A program made the translations under genes and the position numbers. Under the pieces are notes generated by a model. That model was not told where the DNA came from, made no database searches, and saw only the letters and a list, made by a program, of their open reading frames with translations. Positions 12,736 to 22,849 of a stretch of DNA of 64,000 nucleotides are shown piece by piece. Numbering within the stretch: position 1 is the first letter of the stretch; each line of letters begins with the position of its first letter. Where the stretch lies: the NCBI GenBank assembly GCA_963693085.1, contig OY856412.1, forward strand, positions 345,832,457-345,896,456, in the 5' to 3' direction. Source of the stretch: Alisma plantago-aquatica (Eukaryota > Streptophyta > Magnoliopsida > Alismatales > Alismataceae).

Positions 12736-12938
12736 GTCCGGCCATAGTAGCCTGGGTGGTAAGACCTCAGTAAGTTCCAATGAAGGACCCGGGTTCGAAC
12801 CTCACCGAAGGCACTTTGCGAACGGCAATTCACGCTGATTAGGCATGGGAGGGGGGTGACCGGACCACACCCTCTCATGCCTCGAGAGTTTACCATGTCG
12901 GCTTCGCCTGGGATGGGTTCTCTCGAACATCAAAAAAA
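12736..12938 (+). mobile_element. tRNA-derived SINE with perfect 15-bp TSD
   Basis: The 203-bp unit begins GTCCGGCCATAGTAGCCTGG. It has a pol III A box (TAGCCTGGGTGGTAAG), a B box (GGGTTCGAACC) and an A-rich tail. The duplication AGAATGTATAAAGAG is identical on both sides (12721-12735 and 12939-12953). The perfect duplication makes it one of the youngest insertions in the window. It depends on a LINE for mobility. Confidence 0.92.
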
Positions 12939-13421
12939 AGAATGTATAAAGAGTACATTACAATTTTTTTCCAATTGGGGTACATCTTTATACATGCATA
13001 AGGATCTAGGTAGAGGAAGACTTAACTAATACAACATTGTCTCCAAACAAAAAAACTTAAAACATAAATACAACTATGATCAAGCAAACTATGTGTTCCT
13101 CTTCTTCTTGTCCTATCATTAACCTTAGTCTTAGGTTCACCAAGCTTCCACTGCACACTCTGATCCTAACCTGGATGGTTGGGGTCATCCAAAAAGAGAA
13201 AGATAAAAAGGTATGTGTTAAAAATAGGATAAAGGCAATCAATAAGCTAAGTAAAAATATTCCATTAAGGGATTTCAAGAGGAGCGAGACCAATGAGTAA
13301 ATAAGAATTTAGAATACTGGCACATTTTAATATCAACAAATATCACAATTGCATGAATATAAACTATGACTCAACATCCTCTCAATGTAGGGTGAGGCAC
13401 CTACCGGACCTCACCAATGAC

Positions 13422-13544
13422 AGGGGGACTAAAACCCTAGTGCCTAAAAAGTGGTAGGGGGACTAAAACCCCAGTGCCTAATATATAAAATGGCAGGGGA
13501 ACTAAAACCCCAGTGCCCGGAAGGGGGACTAAAACCCCAGTGCC
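13422..13544. repeat. Four-copy array of a self-complementary GGGGACTAAAACCCC unit
   Basis: Copies of AGGGGGACTAAAACCCCAGTGCC (one or two substitutions per copy) start at about 13422, 13456, 13494 and 13522, with variable spacers of about 5-15 bp. GGGG and CCCC can pair across ACTAAAA, so each copy can fold as a small hairpin. The array lies in the presumed U5 part of the solo LTR. Confidence 0.75.
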
Positions 13545-16513
13545 CTGTGGGTGGTTTGTACTCATGTACACTACATTGTCAATTGGCCAATAACTATATC
13601 ATGCATAAACATTCACTTGGAAGTAGAGTGAAAATTATAACAAGATAACATCATAGTATTGGGAAAAAAACCCAAAAATTAATTAAATAGGCCATCATAG
13701 GCCACAACAATATCCAAGAACTCCAAGAAGTAAATGAGTCAACAAGAAACAACATTATACAATGCTTCCAAATATTTCAAAAGGATGAGCCACATATGCA
13801 ATAACAAGATCAAGCATTTCCAAGTAAAGGAGGAAACATATAGCAAGTTTCACATTATTCAAATGAATGAGCCACAATGGCATTAGAAGCATAAAATAAG
13901 TAAAGATACAATAAATACAATTAGAAGGATTACAAGGCTAGCACAATAGTGACTGTGGGGTTGGTAAAGACCCAACTGAAGGATAGGTAGTTTGCACAAT
14001 CACATTCACATTCATCCATGGAGATCACATATACGAATAGGGTCCATATAATAGGAGTCACATACAAAATAGGGTGCACATACCTATTTTAATTATTTAC
14101 CATCACATTCATCAAGTTGATTGTATCACCATTCCTTTTTCCCTAGTTACATAATTACACATGTATTAATATATAAAGACATAAAGCATATGAAAAACCC
14201 TAATTTTCTACCTTGAAAACCAAAGGTCAATTTGTGACCTAAAACCTAGACCAAATGATTATTCCTATTCTCCTGATTAATAAAACATATTTTATTTTAC
14301 AATTTGGAGTTAAAATGGATTAATTAGGTGTTTTAGAATATTTTATATGCTTAAAAGGTATTCAAGGAAAACTTCGAAAAATAATTTAGAATCAGGCTTC
14401 AAAACCGACAAAATTGGATTCTACTCGAAAAATCCTTTCCATTACTATTTGTTTGCATTTTTCTGACCAATGGTTGATTTACTATGAATTAAGTAAATCT
14501 GACCAATCAGATTGCAAGTAAACTATAGAGTGACAGGTATTTAAATAAAAATAAAATCCGATGTAACTAACAGGTGAAATGACTAAATTACCCTTTCTCG
14601 CCAAAACAAATCAATTAAAACTACGAGGGTAGATCATTCATTTAGAACCATCGTTTGTTTGCACAAGAGAGGAAAAACAAGGGATGGGATGACGATAATG
14701 CCCCTGTATGTTTAATTGAATCGATTGGCACTGCGAGGGTAATAAGATCATTTGGTATCTATTGAATTCTTACAACGAGAAACAAACCAAAAGGTAAAAA
14801 GACGAGAATGCCCATGCGATATAAGTCTATCGATTGAAGCAGCGGGGACTCCAGGGTCATTAGACCTCTTGGGTTGCTGCTGCTTGAATCCATGGATTCT
14901 GAGCACAACCTGGAGCTCGGGGCTCCAAAGCTCGAACCGCAACCATGATGAGAGAAGGCAGAAGCAAACTGGGAATACATTCCTTGATATCTACCAGTCG
15001 TAACAATCTACTAGAACAACACCCGCGCGCCTGGGAGCAAAGAAACCAGGCTCAACATGCCCGGAAACAGGGGAGCAAGATGGGGATCAAAAACCGAAGA
15101 TAGGGGCCGAAAAATGGAAAACCGAAGGTCAGGAAACGTCCGCAAATGCAAGGTGAATCAAGCAAAGGCGTCGGTGAGGGCGGAGAGCCACAAAAACCAA
15201 AAATGACAGGCGTCGGTGGAGGAGCTTCATGGTGTCTATAGGACCCGACTCCATGGGAAACCGTGGGGCAAAACAATACTAGGAGAGTGAAGAACAGCGA
15301 CGGAGGATGCTTACCACGCATCTAATCGAACAAAGGTGACTGGAGGAGCGAGCAGCAGGATGAGGTTGCCACAACTGAAGGTGGAGTAGGTCCAGGAGTA
15401 ACAGACAAGGAGAGGTGAAATTGAAGCAGGAGGAAGAAAGCTCGAAGCTCGGGGGTGCTCCACGACCCCTTATACAGCCGGGAGACGAACCCTAGGTCCT
15501 GCTGGGAACTAGAGGCAGAGAGAGGCCGAAATTCCCTAATAGGCATTTCTTCTCTGGTGAACGAGAGAGGGTAATCTTTGGATAGTTGGAAATGGCTCGT
15601 CAAGACGAAGCCAACGAACTTGAAATCGTGCAAAACGGATGAGTGTAGCGAGAGAACGGCGTCGCGGGAGTGCAGGGGCCGAGACAACTGAACGGCTGGA
15701 GGAGGAAGACGACCTCCTGACAGTCGGATCCGTGTGGGAGTGAACATGGCCATTGGATGATGGAGCAGGTGAAGGGTGAGGCATGTTACAACGAAAATAA
15801 CGGAACCATAGTGTGAAAAATCGATATAAATGAAATCGATTAAAACCCCTAGTTATACTTTATTAAAAGCTCATAAAATGGATTTGAAGGGTCAAATGAA
15901 GTCCAAATGACACCAAATTTTAACCACATGTTCACATTAAAGTGTAGCATCATGCTGTATAATTAGATTTCGTATTTATGTCCAATAAGGCCCTTAATGA
16001 ATACATTGCTCATTAAAGTGTATTTTAACACATTAAAAGGTGTGAATTATTATGAAATGACTATATTAATGCAATTAGTGAGTCAAATTCGAGGTGATAT
16101 ATATCTATACTACTATGAAAAGAGCGAGTTCTCGAAACAGTTCAAATACACCCACCCAAACTCATCGTGACCAATCACACAACACCATTTTGCCAACGTG
16201 TCAAAACGTTGCACTCTCCTTCACTCAATCTGCTCTAACATTTTTTCAGCTTTTTTTCACTTAAAAATGATTTAATTTGAATTTCCATATTCATATCTAT
16301 CACCTTTCAGAACCACGTCTCCACCACATTGCATCGTCGCTAACTAATTTTCTTTGATTGGGTCAATCTCTCTCCTGCAGTCACCATAACAATCTAACCG
16401 GAACTCACTCTCTCTCTCCTTGAAATGACAGTTCTCACAATCTCTCTCCCGTAGTCACCACGACGACCACTCCTTCCGCAACAAACCACCCCATGAAGGC
16501 AAACAAGAATGAA

Positions 16514-16834
16514 CTACTCAGTGCTCTCTCCTATTGCTAATACACTGCTCCATTCACCACCTTCCTCTCCATCTTCCTCTTCCACCTCCATCAAATGTTC
16601 CACAAAACCCTCTCCCTCACTTTTAAAACTAGCATGATGATGATCAGTTTCTATCTTGCCCGACTGCGTTGCAGCTGATGAAGAAGAAGGAACCCTGAGA
16701 ACTTGTAGGTGTCCTCCCCGTATTGTGTCTGGTGATGGGGCTAACGACATTGTAGCTGGTGTAGTCAGCGCTGGAGGTTTCGAGTACAGAGTCCACCGCC
16801 TTCTCCTAATAAACACTGTGAGTAGATGATCCAA
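16514..16834 (-). pseudogene. Possible captured gene fragment, function unknown
   Basis: A 106-codon minus-strand ORF, Ser/Pro-rich then strongly acidic near its end (EVEEEDGEEGGEW). I do not recognise it. It lies inside the Helitron-like block in opposite orientation to the larger ORF, as expected if two host fragments were captured. It could also be chance. Confidence 0.3.
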
Positions 16835-16864
16835 AAACTATGACATTATTAGCAGAAGTGATAT

Positions 16865-17815
16865 GTGTCAAAGGGACGACAAAATCAACACGGTATAACT
16901 TGTCCCTTGCTGTCATCATTCGCTTGCCGTCGTCTCACCTGTCAATCCTCTTACCTTTCAATTTCTGTCGTCATGGCTTCCATCAATGCCGCCGCCACCG
17001 CTAGCCCGACCCCCACAAAATCGTTAAGCAGCGTGAAACCCCGCCGTGCGGCGCCAGCAGACATCACCAATGAGTGTTTTCCGGTTTTCAGGCTCACTAA
17101 CCTTCTGAAAACACCGTCCGCGAAGACCCAGAAGCCGCTCTCGACTGGTGAGTCCCTGCTTCTGGAACAGGCGAAGAAGTGCCTGCTAGAAACACCCGCG
17201 GCGGTTGCAGGGGAGACGACGAAGGGCGTCGAGGTCGAAGTAGTCTTGGATGCCTTCGGCCCCACGAGTTCACTGGTAGACGACGTTCTGTCCGTCCAAC
17301 TGGTCTGCTCTCTATTAGTGGAGAAGAAGGAATATGGCGACAAGGCGGAGTATCCCACGGTGTCATCATCCGTCCTGATGTACGAGGACAACAACAGCAT
17401 TAGCTCTTGCGGCAAGTATGGTGACGATGATTGCTCTTCGGCGTGGTCTGTCCAGGCAAATGCCAGCTGTCTCGAGGAATAAGCGGCGGTAGGCGAGGAG
17501 GAAGTGGCCTATGATGCCGAGGAGGAGATCTACTACGAGGTAGATGATGACGATTACCCCTTTGATGACGAGGAAGAAGAGCAAGATGTATACTTTGAGT
17601 ATGACGACGACGTGCTAGACAACCTGTGCAAGGGGATGGCACGCCTGGGGGTTTCTCTCCCAACTTTTACAGGGAAGCACATGAGGTTCGTGTACAACAA
17701 CGACGGGGAGATCGCAGGGGAGGAGGAGGTGGTTGACGCTGTGTCCCCAAGTAAATTAGTGCCCAAGGGGACGCCAGCGAGATCTGAAATTTTGAATTCG
17801 TTAGCTAGGAAGTAG
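16865..17815 (+). pseudogene. Acidic plant protein ORF of unknown function, one in-frame stop
   Basis: The frame is open from 16865 to 17815 except for a single TAA at 17480-17482; the parts before (205 codons) and after (110 codons) are in the same frame. A plausible start is ATG at 16973 (MASINAAATASPTP). The middle is mixed. After the stop there is a long acidic run (YDAEEEIYYEVDDDDYPFDD) and then a compact block that looks conserved (LDNLCKGMARLGVSLPTFTG, then KHMRFVYNNDGEI). GC content is clearly above that of the surrounding TE DNA. I do not recognise the family and assign no function. The setting suggests a host gene captured by the Helitron-like element; a recently pseudogenised resident gene is the alternative. 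Confidence 0.6.
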
Positions 17816-19818
17816 GTGGAATGTGCGAGCAATCTGCTTTGTTGCTTGCGGTTTTCCGATATTAGAAAATGTGGCATTTTTTTTTGGATGTGTGTGATGT
17901 GAGATTTTCCTTTCTCAGATTAATCAGCCGATTGTTGTTTTTATCAATGATTCAAAGATCAATTCTATTTTTAGCAATGACTTCAAAGATCAATTCTGTT
18001 TGAGTTTGATTGCGTATTTCTCAAGAGGTTTCTTGAGAGTGTATCCCGAGACTCCTCTTATTCTTCTTCCCCCTTTGACGGTCTTGCATATTTCCCAACA
18101 AATCAGATATGTTGTTCTATCAATCAAACTCGACTTAAATGAGATACATAATGAAAGGTGAGAGCGAGTTTGATGTTGTGTTCTCCTTGTTTCACTCTCT
18201 TCTCTACTTTTTTAATGGAATTTTGCTCCCACAAATATTTATTCTCACACTCTCTTATTAACTTTTATTAATTTTAATTTTGTATTTCTATCTCATTCTA
18301 GAAAAACCGTTCCTTGATCTCTCCTTTCAAACAACTAACATAAATATTTTTTACCGTGTAGGGACCCTTTCACGGACGAGTCATCTCCCCACACATTTCC
18401 AATAAATTTTATATGTCACATGCATGTGCGTTTGTGTGTTTAATAGTATATATATATATATGAGTATTAAGAGAAAAATATCAACCTTTAAATATGTTTT
18501 CACACATTTATCATCAAATTGGAGGAGAGAGAAAATAAAGAGGTTAATATACTCATAATTAATTCAAATGCTTATCATTACTAATATATTTATCCAAAAA
18601 GCTCCACATTAATATTATCTACTTATATCCATCCTTAATGACCAAATTACATTATTAACCCTCACTTATCTCCTTAATTGGGTTATTTGCGCAAACACCC
18701 CTTCATTATCATAAATGAGGGAAAAATGTGATTTTAAACATTGAATTGTGCTCAAATTGCACAAGGGGTACAAAAAGAATATAAACCAAGGGAAATTTAT
18801 GAAAAAGGTCCAAATGGACTAGAAAGCAAAGAAAATCTCAAAATGGGTAAATTGCAGGGAAGACCCTGAATTTCAGTATGTTACAATACGGGTCCAAGGG
18901 TATGCGGGTATGAAAAAATAGACCCGTGACGGGTTTTTTAAGGGTCCGGATTTGTGGGTCTGCGGGTCTACCCATACCCATTTACAGCCCTAGAAAGCAA
19001 CTCTTCATTGGGGCCCCTGGTTTTTTGATAATCAACTTGTGTTGGTCAGAAGATGGACACTAGAGGCTGACATTCGTCGGAAAGCCTTGAAGATAGCTCC
19101 CGTCTTGGTGTTGCTCCCAAATTTGGGGAAACATTGGTCCTTCAGAGCTATAAACGTGATCACCCACACAATAGGCAAACCCCGTGCCATTGATCGAAGA
19201 GTGGATGGTTCAATGCTGGGGTGTTCCTGTGTTTGCATCAACATCGCAGTAGAAGAAGAACCCCCTCCCAAAATAATGGTGGAACTACCAAATGGAGGGG
19301 AATGAGAGGTGAAATTGAGATATGAGGTTGTGCCTGATCGTTGTTCCTCTTGCAAGGTATTTGGCCACAATACATGGGCTTGTCCTGGTGAGAGATCAAC
19401 CGTCCCTATGCTCACTCCCCCATAGTTGTCATGGAGGTCAGAAGACTGAACAAAAGGAGGGCACTTTCCAAGCCACCTCCTCACCGTGGCTCTTTGAGGG
19501 TCGGACGTCTGAATAAGGAGAATCCAACCAGAACCAAGAAGAACAAAGAAAAGGAGGTTACTGAATTGATAAACCTTGTAGAGGAGGAGATTCAAGAGAC
19601 ATCAGTAGAAGGCCCCAATACTAGTGAAGGAGAGGTAACCGTTGTGAATGGTGATACCAACCCGTTCTCTATCCTGGACCAACTAGAAGAAGGGGAAATG
19701 CCTGCTTGCTCAGTGGGGGGAGAAGCAGAAGCCCAAGAACCACAAGGAGCTCCACAACTAAGCCAAAGAATAGAACCAAATCTTGAGGAGGAGGAGGAGG
19801 GTTAAAAGAGAAAGATAA

Positions 19819-21647
19819 ATGACCTTCCTCGCATGGAATGTGCAAGAGGCTTCCTTACCTAAGACCAAATCAAGGCTAAGGAAGATTCCAAGGAGGATAC
19901 AGACGGATGTCATTTGCTGCTTTGAGACCAGAATAAAGAGAGCTTGCTCTGAGCGGGTCAAAACCATTTTTCCTTAGGACCGAGAATCTTTGTCTAATCT
20001 TCATGTTGTTGATGGGGGAAGGATGGTACTAGGGTGGAACTCGAAGAAGTGGAGAATAGAATCGATAGCAGTTCATGATCAAATCATAACTGTTAGCTAC
20101 CAACCCAGGTGGTTTCTCATGCATTCTATCTCTAGTGTATGGAGAGAACATGGAGGCTGATAGGGAGAGGTTATGGCCTATTACGAAGGCAACTGCACAA
20201 AATCAAATCCCGTGGATTGTCCTTGGGGACTTTAATAACATTTGGAATGTTGGTGAAAAGAGAGGAGGAAGAAGAGTACCCAAAAGGATACTAAACAACT
20301 TCAATAACTGCTTGGATGTTGCTGAGCTACACGAAGTTAATACGGTGGTTGGTTTGACCACATTTTCCAACAAGCAGAATAGGTGGATAGCTACCCGTAT
20401 GGACAGGTGCTTTGTCAACAATGCTTAGTTGGAGGTTTTTCCTAGAGTGGTTGCAAGAGCCAGATCACATCATTTCACTGATCTTGCTTGGTTGGAGGTA
20501 GATCTTTTAAACAAGTCGCAAAAGCCTAAACCTTTCATATTTCTGAATTTTTGGAGTAAGTGGGATGGGTTCATGGAGATCATTGAAGAAGCTTGGAGGT
20601 TGAATGTTGAAGGTAACCCTATGTTTAAATTCCTAAAAAAAATTCAAAGAACAAAAGCCAAATTAAAAGTCCGGACAAAGGAGAAGATTAATATCCCAAA
20701 TCTGCTTCATGAAGCTAGAGAAAAATATGATATTGTTGCTAAAAGTTTAAGGGATGACCCCCTAAATGAGCACCTTATCAATGAACTGAAAAATAGTGAA
20801 GATAGAGTCCAAAACCTTGAGAAGGAAGAGGAACAATATGAGTGCAAGATAAGTAGAATGTGATGGATTAATGATCGGGATCATAACACAAAAATTTATC
20901 ATGCTGCAACAAAGTAGAAGACTATGAGGGACAACATTAACGAGCTGATTGATGAGAAGGGAAGAACTGTTGGCAGCTATGAAGAGATAGCTGCCCAAGA
21001 AATAAATTACTTCAACAATTTATACAATAGCAAGGATAGAAAATATGAAGGAGAGTTGAATCTTCCTAGGGACAGAGTCAATGATGCTATCAACATAGAC
21101 CTCTGTCAGGACATAAATGAAGCGGAAGTAAAAGCTACCCCTTTCTCCATACATTTCTCCAAAGCTCTAGGCCCCGACGGTTTCAATAGTCATTTCTTCC
21201 AGGTAACTTGGAAAATCATTAAAGATGATCTATGCGAAGCTATCAAGTGGTTTATTAATGGTGGAAAAATTTTCCGTGTAGTGAACCACTCCTTTATAAA
21301 GCTGATACCCAAATCGAAAGACACTAGAGCAATGTGTGATTATCACCCAATAGCTTGTTGTAGTGTTTTATACAAAACTATTGCTAAGTTGTTAGCTAAA
21401 AGACTCAAAGGTGTACTCCCACAGATTATATCAGATGATCATAACACCTTCATCAAAAATAGAAAATGGAGGATTGTTCACTCTTGGCTTCAAAATTTCT
21501 TATTGATTTTAATAGGGGAAAGTCAAATGCTAAAGCAGTTATGAAGATAGACATTAGCAAAGCATATGATCACGTCAGTTGGCCATTTTTACATAAGATG
21601 ATGGTTTCCTTGGGTTTTTGTCAAAAATGGATCTGTCTGATGCAACA
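19819..21647 (+). pseudogene. LINE-1 (first copy) ORF2: endonuclease and 5' half of reverse transcriptase
   Basis: ORF2 of plant L1 encodes an AP-like endonuclease and reverse transcriptase for target-primed insertion. It starts ATG 19819 (MTFLAWNVQEA). Endonuclease motifs: WNVQ, CFETR, LGDFNNIWN. The final SDH motif reads SHH, so a catalytic Asp is lost. RT follows with KALGPDGFNSHFFQ, SFIKLIPKSKD and motif A (MKIDISKAYDHVSW). Stops occur at 20426, 20861 and 20915, with a frameshift near 21.5 kb. Sequence ends at GFCQKWICLMQH (21647), where the gypsy LTR begins; the 3' half of RT is not found elsewhere in the window. Confidence 0.9.
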
Positions 21648-22794
21648 TGACGTGAAATATTATCGCAGTAACAAATTCACTCAGGTTTGAAATCCCTAAG
21701 CTATTACCAAAACCTTGTGCAATAATACGAACCACAAGCGGACGAGTCTTATTGTAGTATAGTTGAGGATCGAATCCCAAGAGACAATGTTTTTAAGAAT
21801 TGTTGTTAGTCGAATCTAGCTCAAGTAAGACTAATATTTAGAACGGTTGGTTGATTTGAGGTTCATTAAACTAATTGCAAGAAAGTAAAGAGCAAAATTA
21901 AAGTTGAGCTAGATTAATGATATGGAATCACTGGGATGGTCTCGAGTTTCAACACCACTACTCATGCAAACACATCCAATCACCAAACATCCAGGCAAGA
22001 TCTAACTATCCAAATAGAACTACTGCGTACCCTCCCTGAGGGATGTTTAGGTTCACATCAGCATCACCTTAGACATCATATGTCTCATCACCATCCGGAT
22101 CATACACTTACGGTTCCGAAGATACACAAATCCAATTGAAGCTGTGGGCCCCCTATACAGTTGTTAGGCACATAGAAGTGTTACTGTGGGCTAGATGACT
22201 CATCCCCTCACAGATCATACACTTACAACCTCAAGGAATCCCATTCTATTTCTAGTTTGGGAGTCAACCACATTAATCGACATTCTATCCTACATATTGA
22301 AGTTCTTACAACATAGGAAAGAACAAGATAAAAGCAAGCATGTAATCAATCTACAAGCAAACATCGACGATTAACAACGAAATGGAAAGTTATATACATT
22401 GCCTTGGAATGTTAAAATGAAAAGACATGAAAGCATAGGAAGCAAGGCTAGTCCCCGCACCCCAGCAAAAAAGTAATACTCACTCATGATGTGCAAAACA
22501 AGAAGAAAAAGAGAGAGGGAAGATTCTGCCATGAGCTTGATGCAGAAGGTAGTTGCAGCTCAGTGAAGATGATGCGGTCTTCTACGTCATGTCGGAGCAG
22601 ATCTGGATGAGGAACGAGGGACGCCAAGATAGACTAGGCAGTCTTTCTCACTCCTCCTTCCCCCTCTTCTCGATCTCCTTGAGCGCAACAGGTGAAGTGA
22701 TGGCAGCGTGGATGATGGATCTAGATTGAATCTTACGTTTGGGCAGCCTGGCGGCGTCCCAGATCCGATGCCTCAAATGAGGACCCTATTGGTC

Positions 22795-22805
22795 CTATTT
22801 ATAGG
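22795..22805 (-). promoter_or_regulatory. TATA box, Athila-like 3' LTR
   Basis: The minus strand reads CCTATAAATAG, conserved at the same place in the other LTR (32856-32866). Transcription would run towards lower coordinates. The palindrome cluster lies immediately upstream in that sense. Confidence 0.65.
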
Positions 22806-22849
22806 CTTAGGTGGGGTCTTCACGATCTGGACCCCGTTGCAATTTTCAC

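Larger units (their letters stand above)
16104..18450 (+). mobile_element. Helitron-like insertion carrying gene fragments
   Basis: The 5' end TCTATACTACTATGAAAAG preceded by A matches the usual plant Helitron start (TC, inserted between A and T). The base composition jumps from AT-rich LTR to mixed, gene-like sequence with ORFs on both strands. The 3' end is uncertain. A hairpin CCGTG/CACGG near 18356-18376 and a palindrome CACATGCATGTG near 18418 are candidates, but no clean CTRR end is seen. No Rep/helicase is present, so it would be non-autonomous. Confidence 0.5.
12636..18885 (-). mobile_element. Solo LTR (long, gypsy-like) inside the hAT, carrying further insertions
   Basis: It starts TGTAAAGACC and ends GTATGTTACA, flanked by a perfect 5-bp duplication ATACG (12631-12635 and 18886-18890). 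Read on the minus strand it begins TGTAACA, the usual chromovirus-type LTR start. A TATA-like CTGTATAAGG lies near 15470 on that strand. Subtracting the SINE and the Helitron-like block leaves about 3.7 kb, long but possible for a Del/Tekay-type LTR. No gag or pol is found inside, so it is a solo LTR. GC-rich ORFs at 15052-15784 lie in its presumed R-U5 region and show no domain. Confidence 0.8.
11999..18992. mobile_element. Non-autonomous hAT element (about 0.74 kb of its own sequence), itself interrupted
   Basis: The ends are TAGGGGTGTAAACGG (left) and, reverse-complemented, TAGGGCTGTAAATGG (right), a classic hAT terminus. The flanking 8-bp duplication is GAAAGAAA (11991-11998) / GAAAGCAA (18993-19000), 7 of 8 matching. 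Subterminal regions are packed with GGGTATGGGT / ACCCATACCC repeats on both sides, as hAT transposases require. Removing the LTR insertion 12636-18885 leaves roughly 740 bp with no transposase, so it was moved by a transposase supplied elsewhere. Confidence 0.9.
11554..19805 (+). pseudogene. LINE-1 (first copy) ORF1, DUF4283/zinc knuckle, split by nested TEs
   Basis: Plant L1 ORF1 proteins bind nucleic acid. The ORF starts near ATG 11554, with PNVTIAKAWAKVVKG, a stop or two, then HKFYAIVQILGTSVNINQL and LILARFANEADLKEI up to 11998. The frame is cut by a 7-kb nest (11999-18992) and resumes at 18993 with LVFFDNQLVLVRRWTLEADI, LVLLPNLGKHWS and IGKPRAIDRRVDG, the DUF4283 pattern. A CCHC-type knuckle follows (RCSSCKVFGHNTWACPG, about 19340-19390), then an acidic tail ending TAA at 19803-19805. 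ORF2 starts 13 nt downstream. Internal stops and a frameshift mark it as dead. The join across the insertion is supported by both protein logic and the hAT TSD. Confidence 0.88.

Noticed and set aside
15052..15784. GC-rich minus-strand ORFs as host exons
   Set aside because: They lie in the presumed R-U5 of the solo LTR, overlap in several frames and show no domain.
13386..15790. Separate solo LTR (TGTAGGGTGAGGCACC to GGCATGTTACA)
   Set aside because: Ends look LTR-like but flanks (CTCAA / ACGAA) do not match; the larger 12636-18885 unit has a perfect TSD and explains the region.
17097..17663. Overlapping minus-strand ORFs opposite the acidic gene
   Set aside because: They mirror the GC-rich coding frame on the plus strand; Arg/Pro/Ser-rich composition is typical of antisense shadows.
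19032..19595. 187-codon minus-strand ORF
   Set aside because: Shadow of LINE ORF1, whose DUF4283 and zinc-knuckle motifs read on the plus strand.
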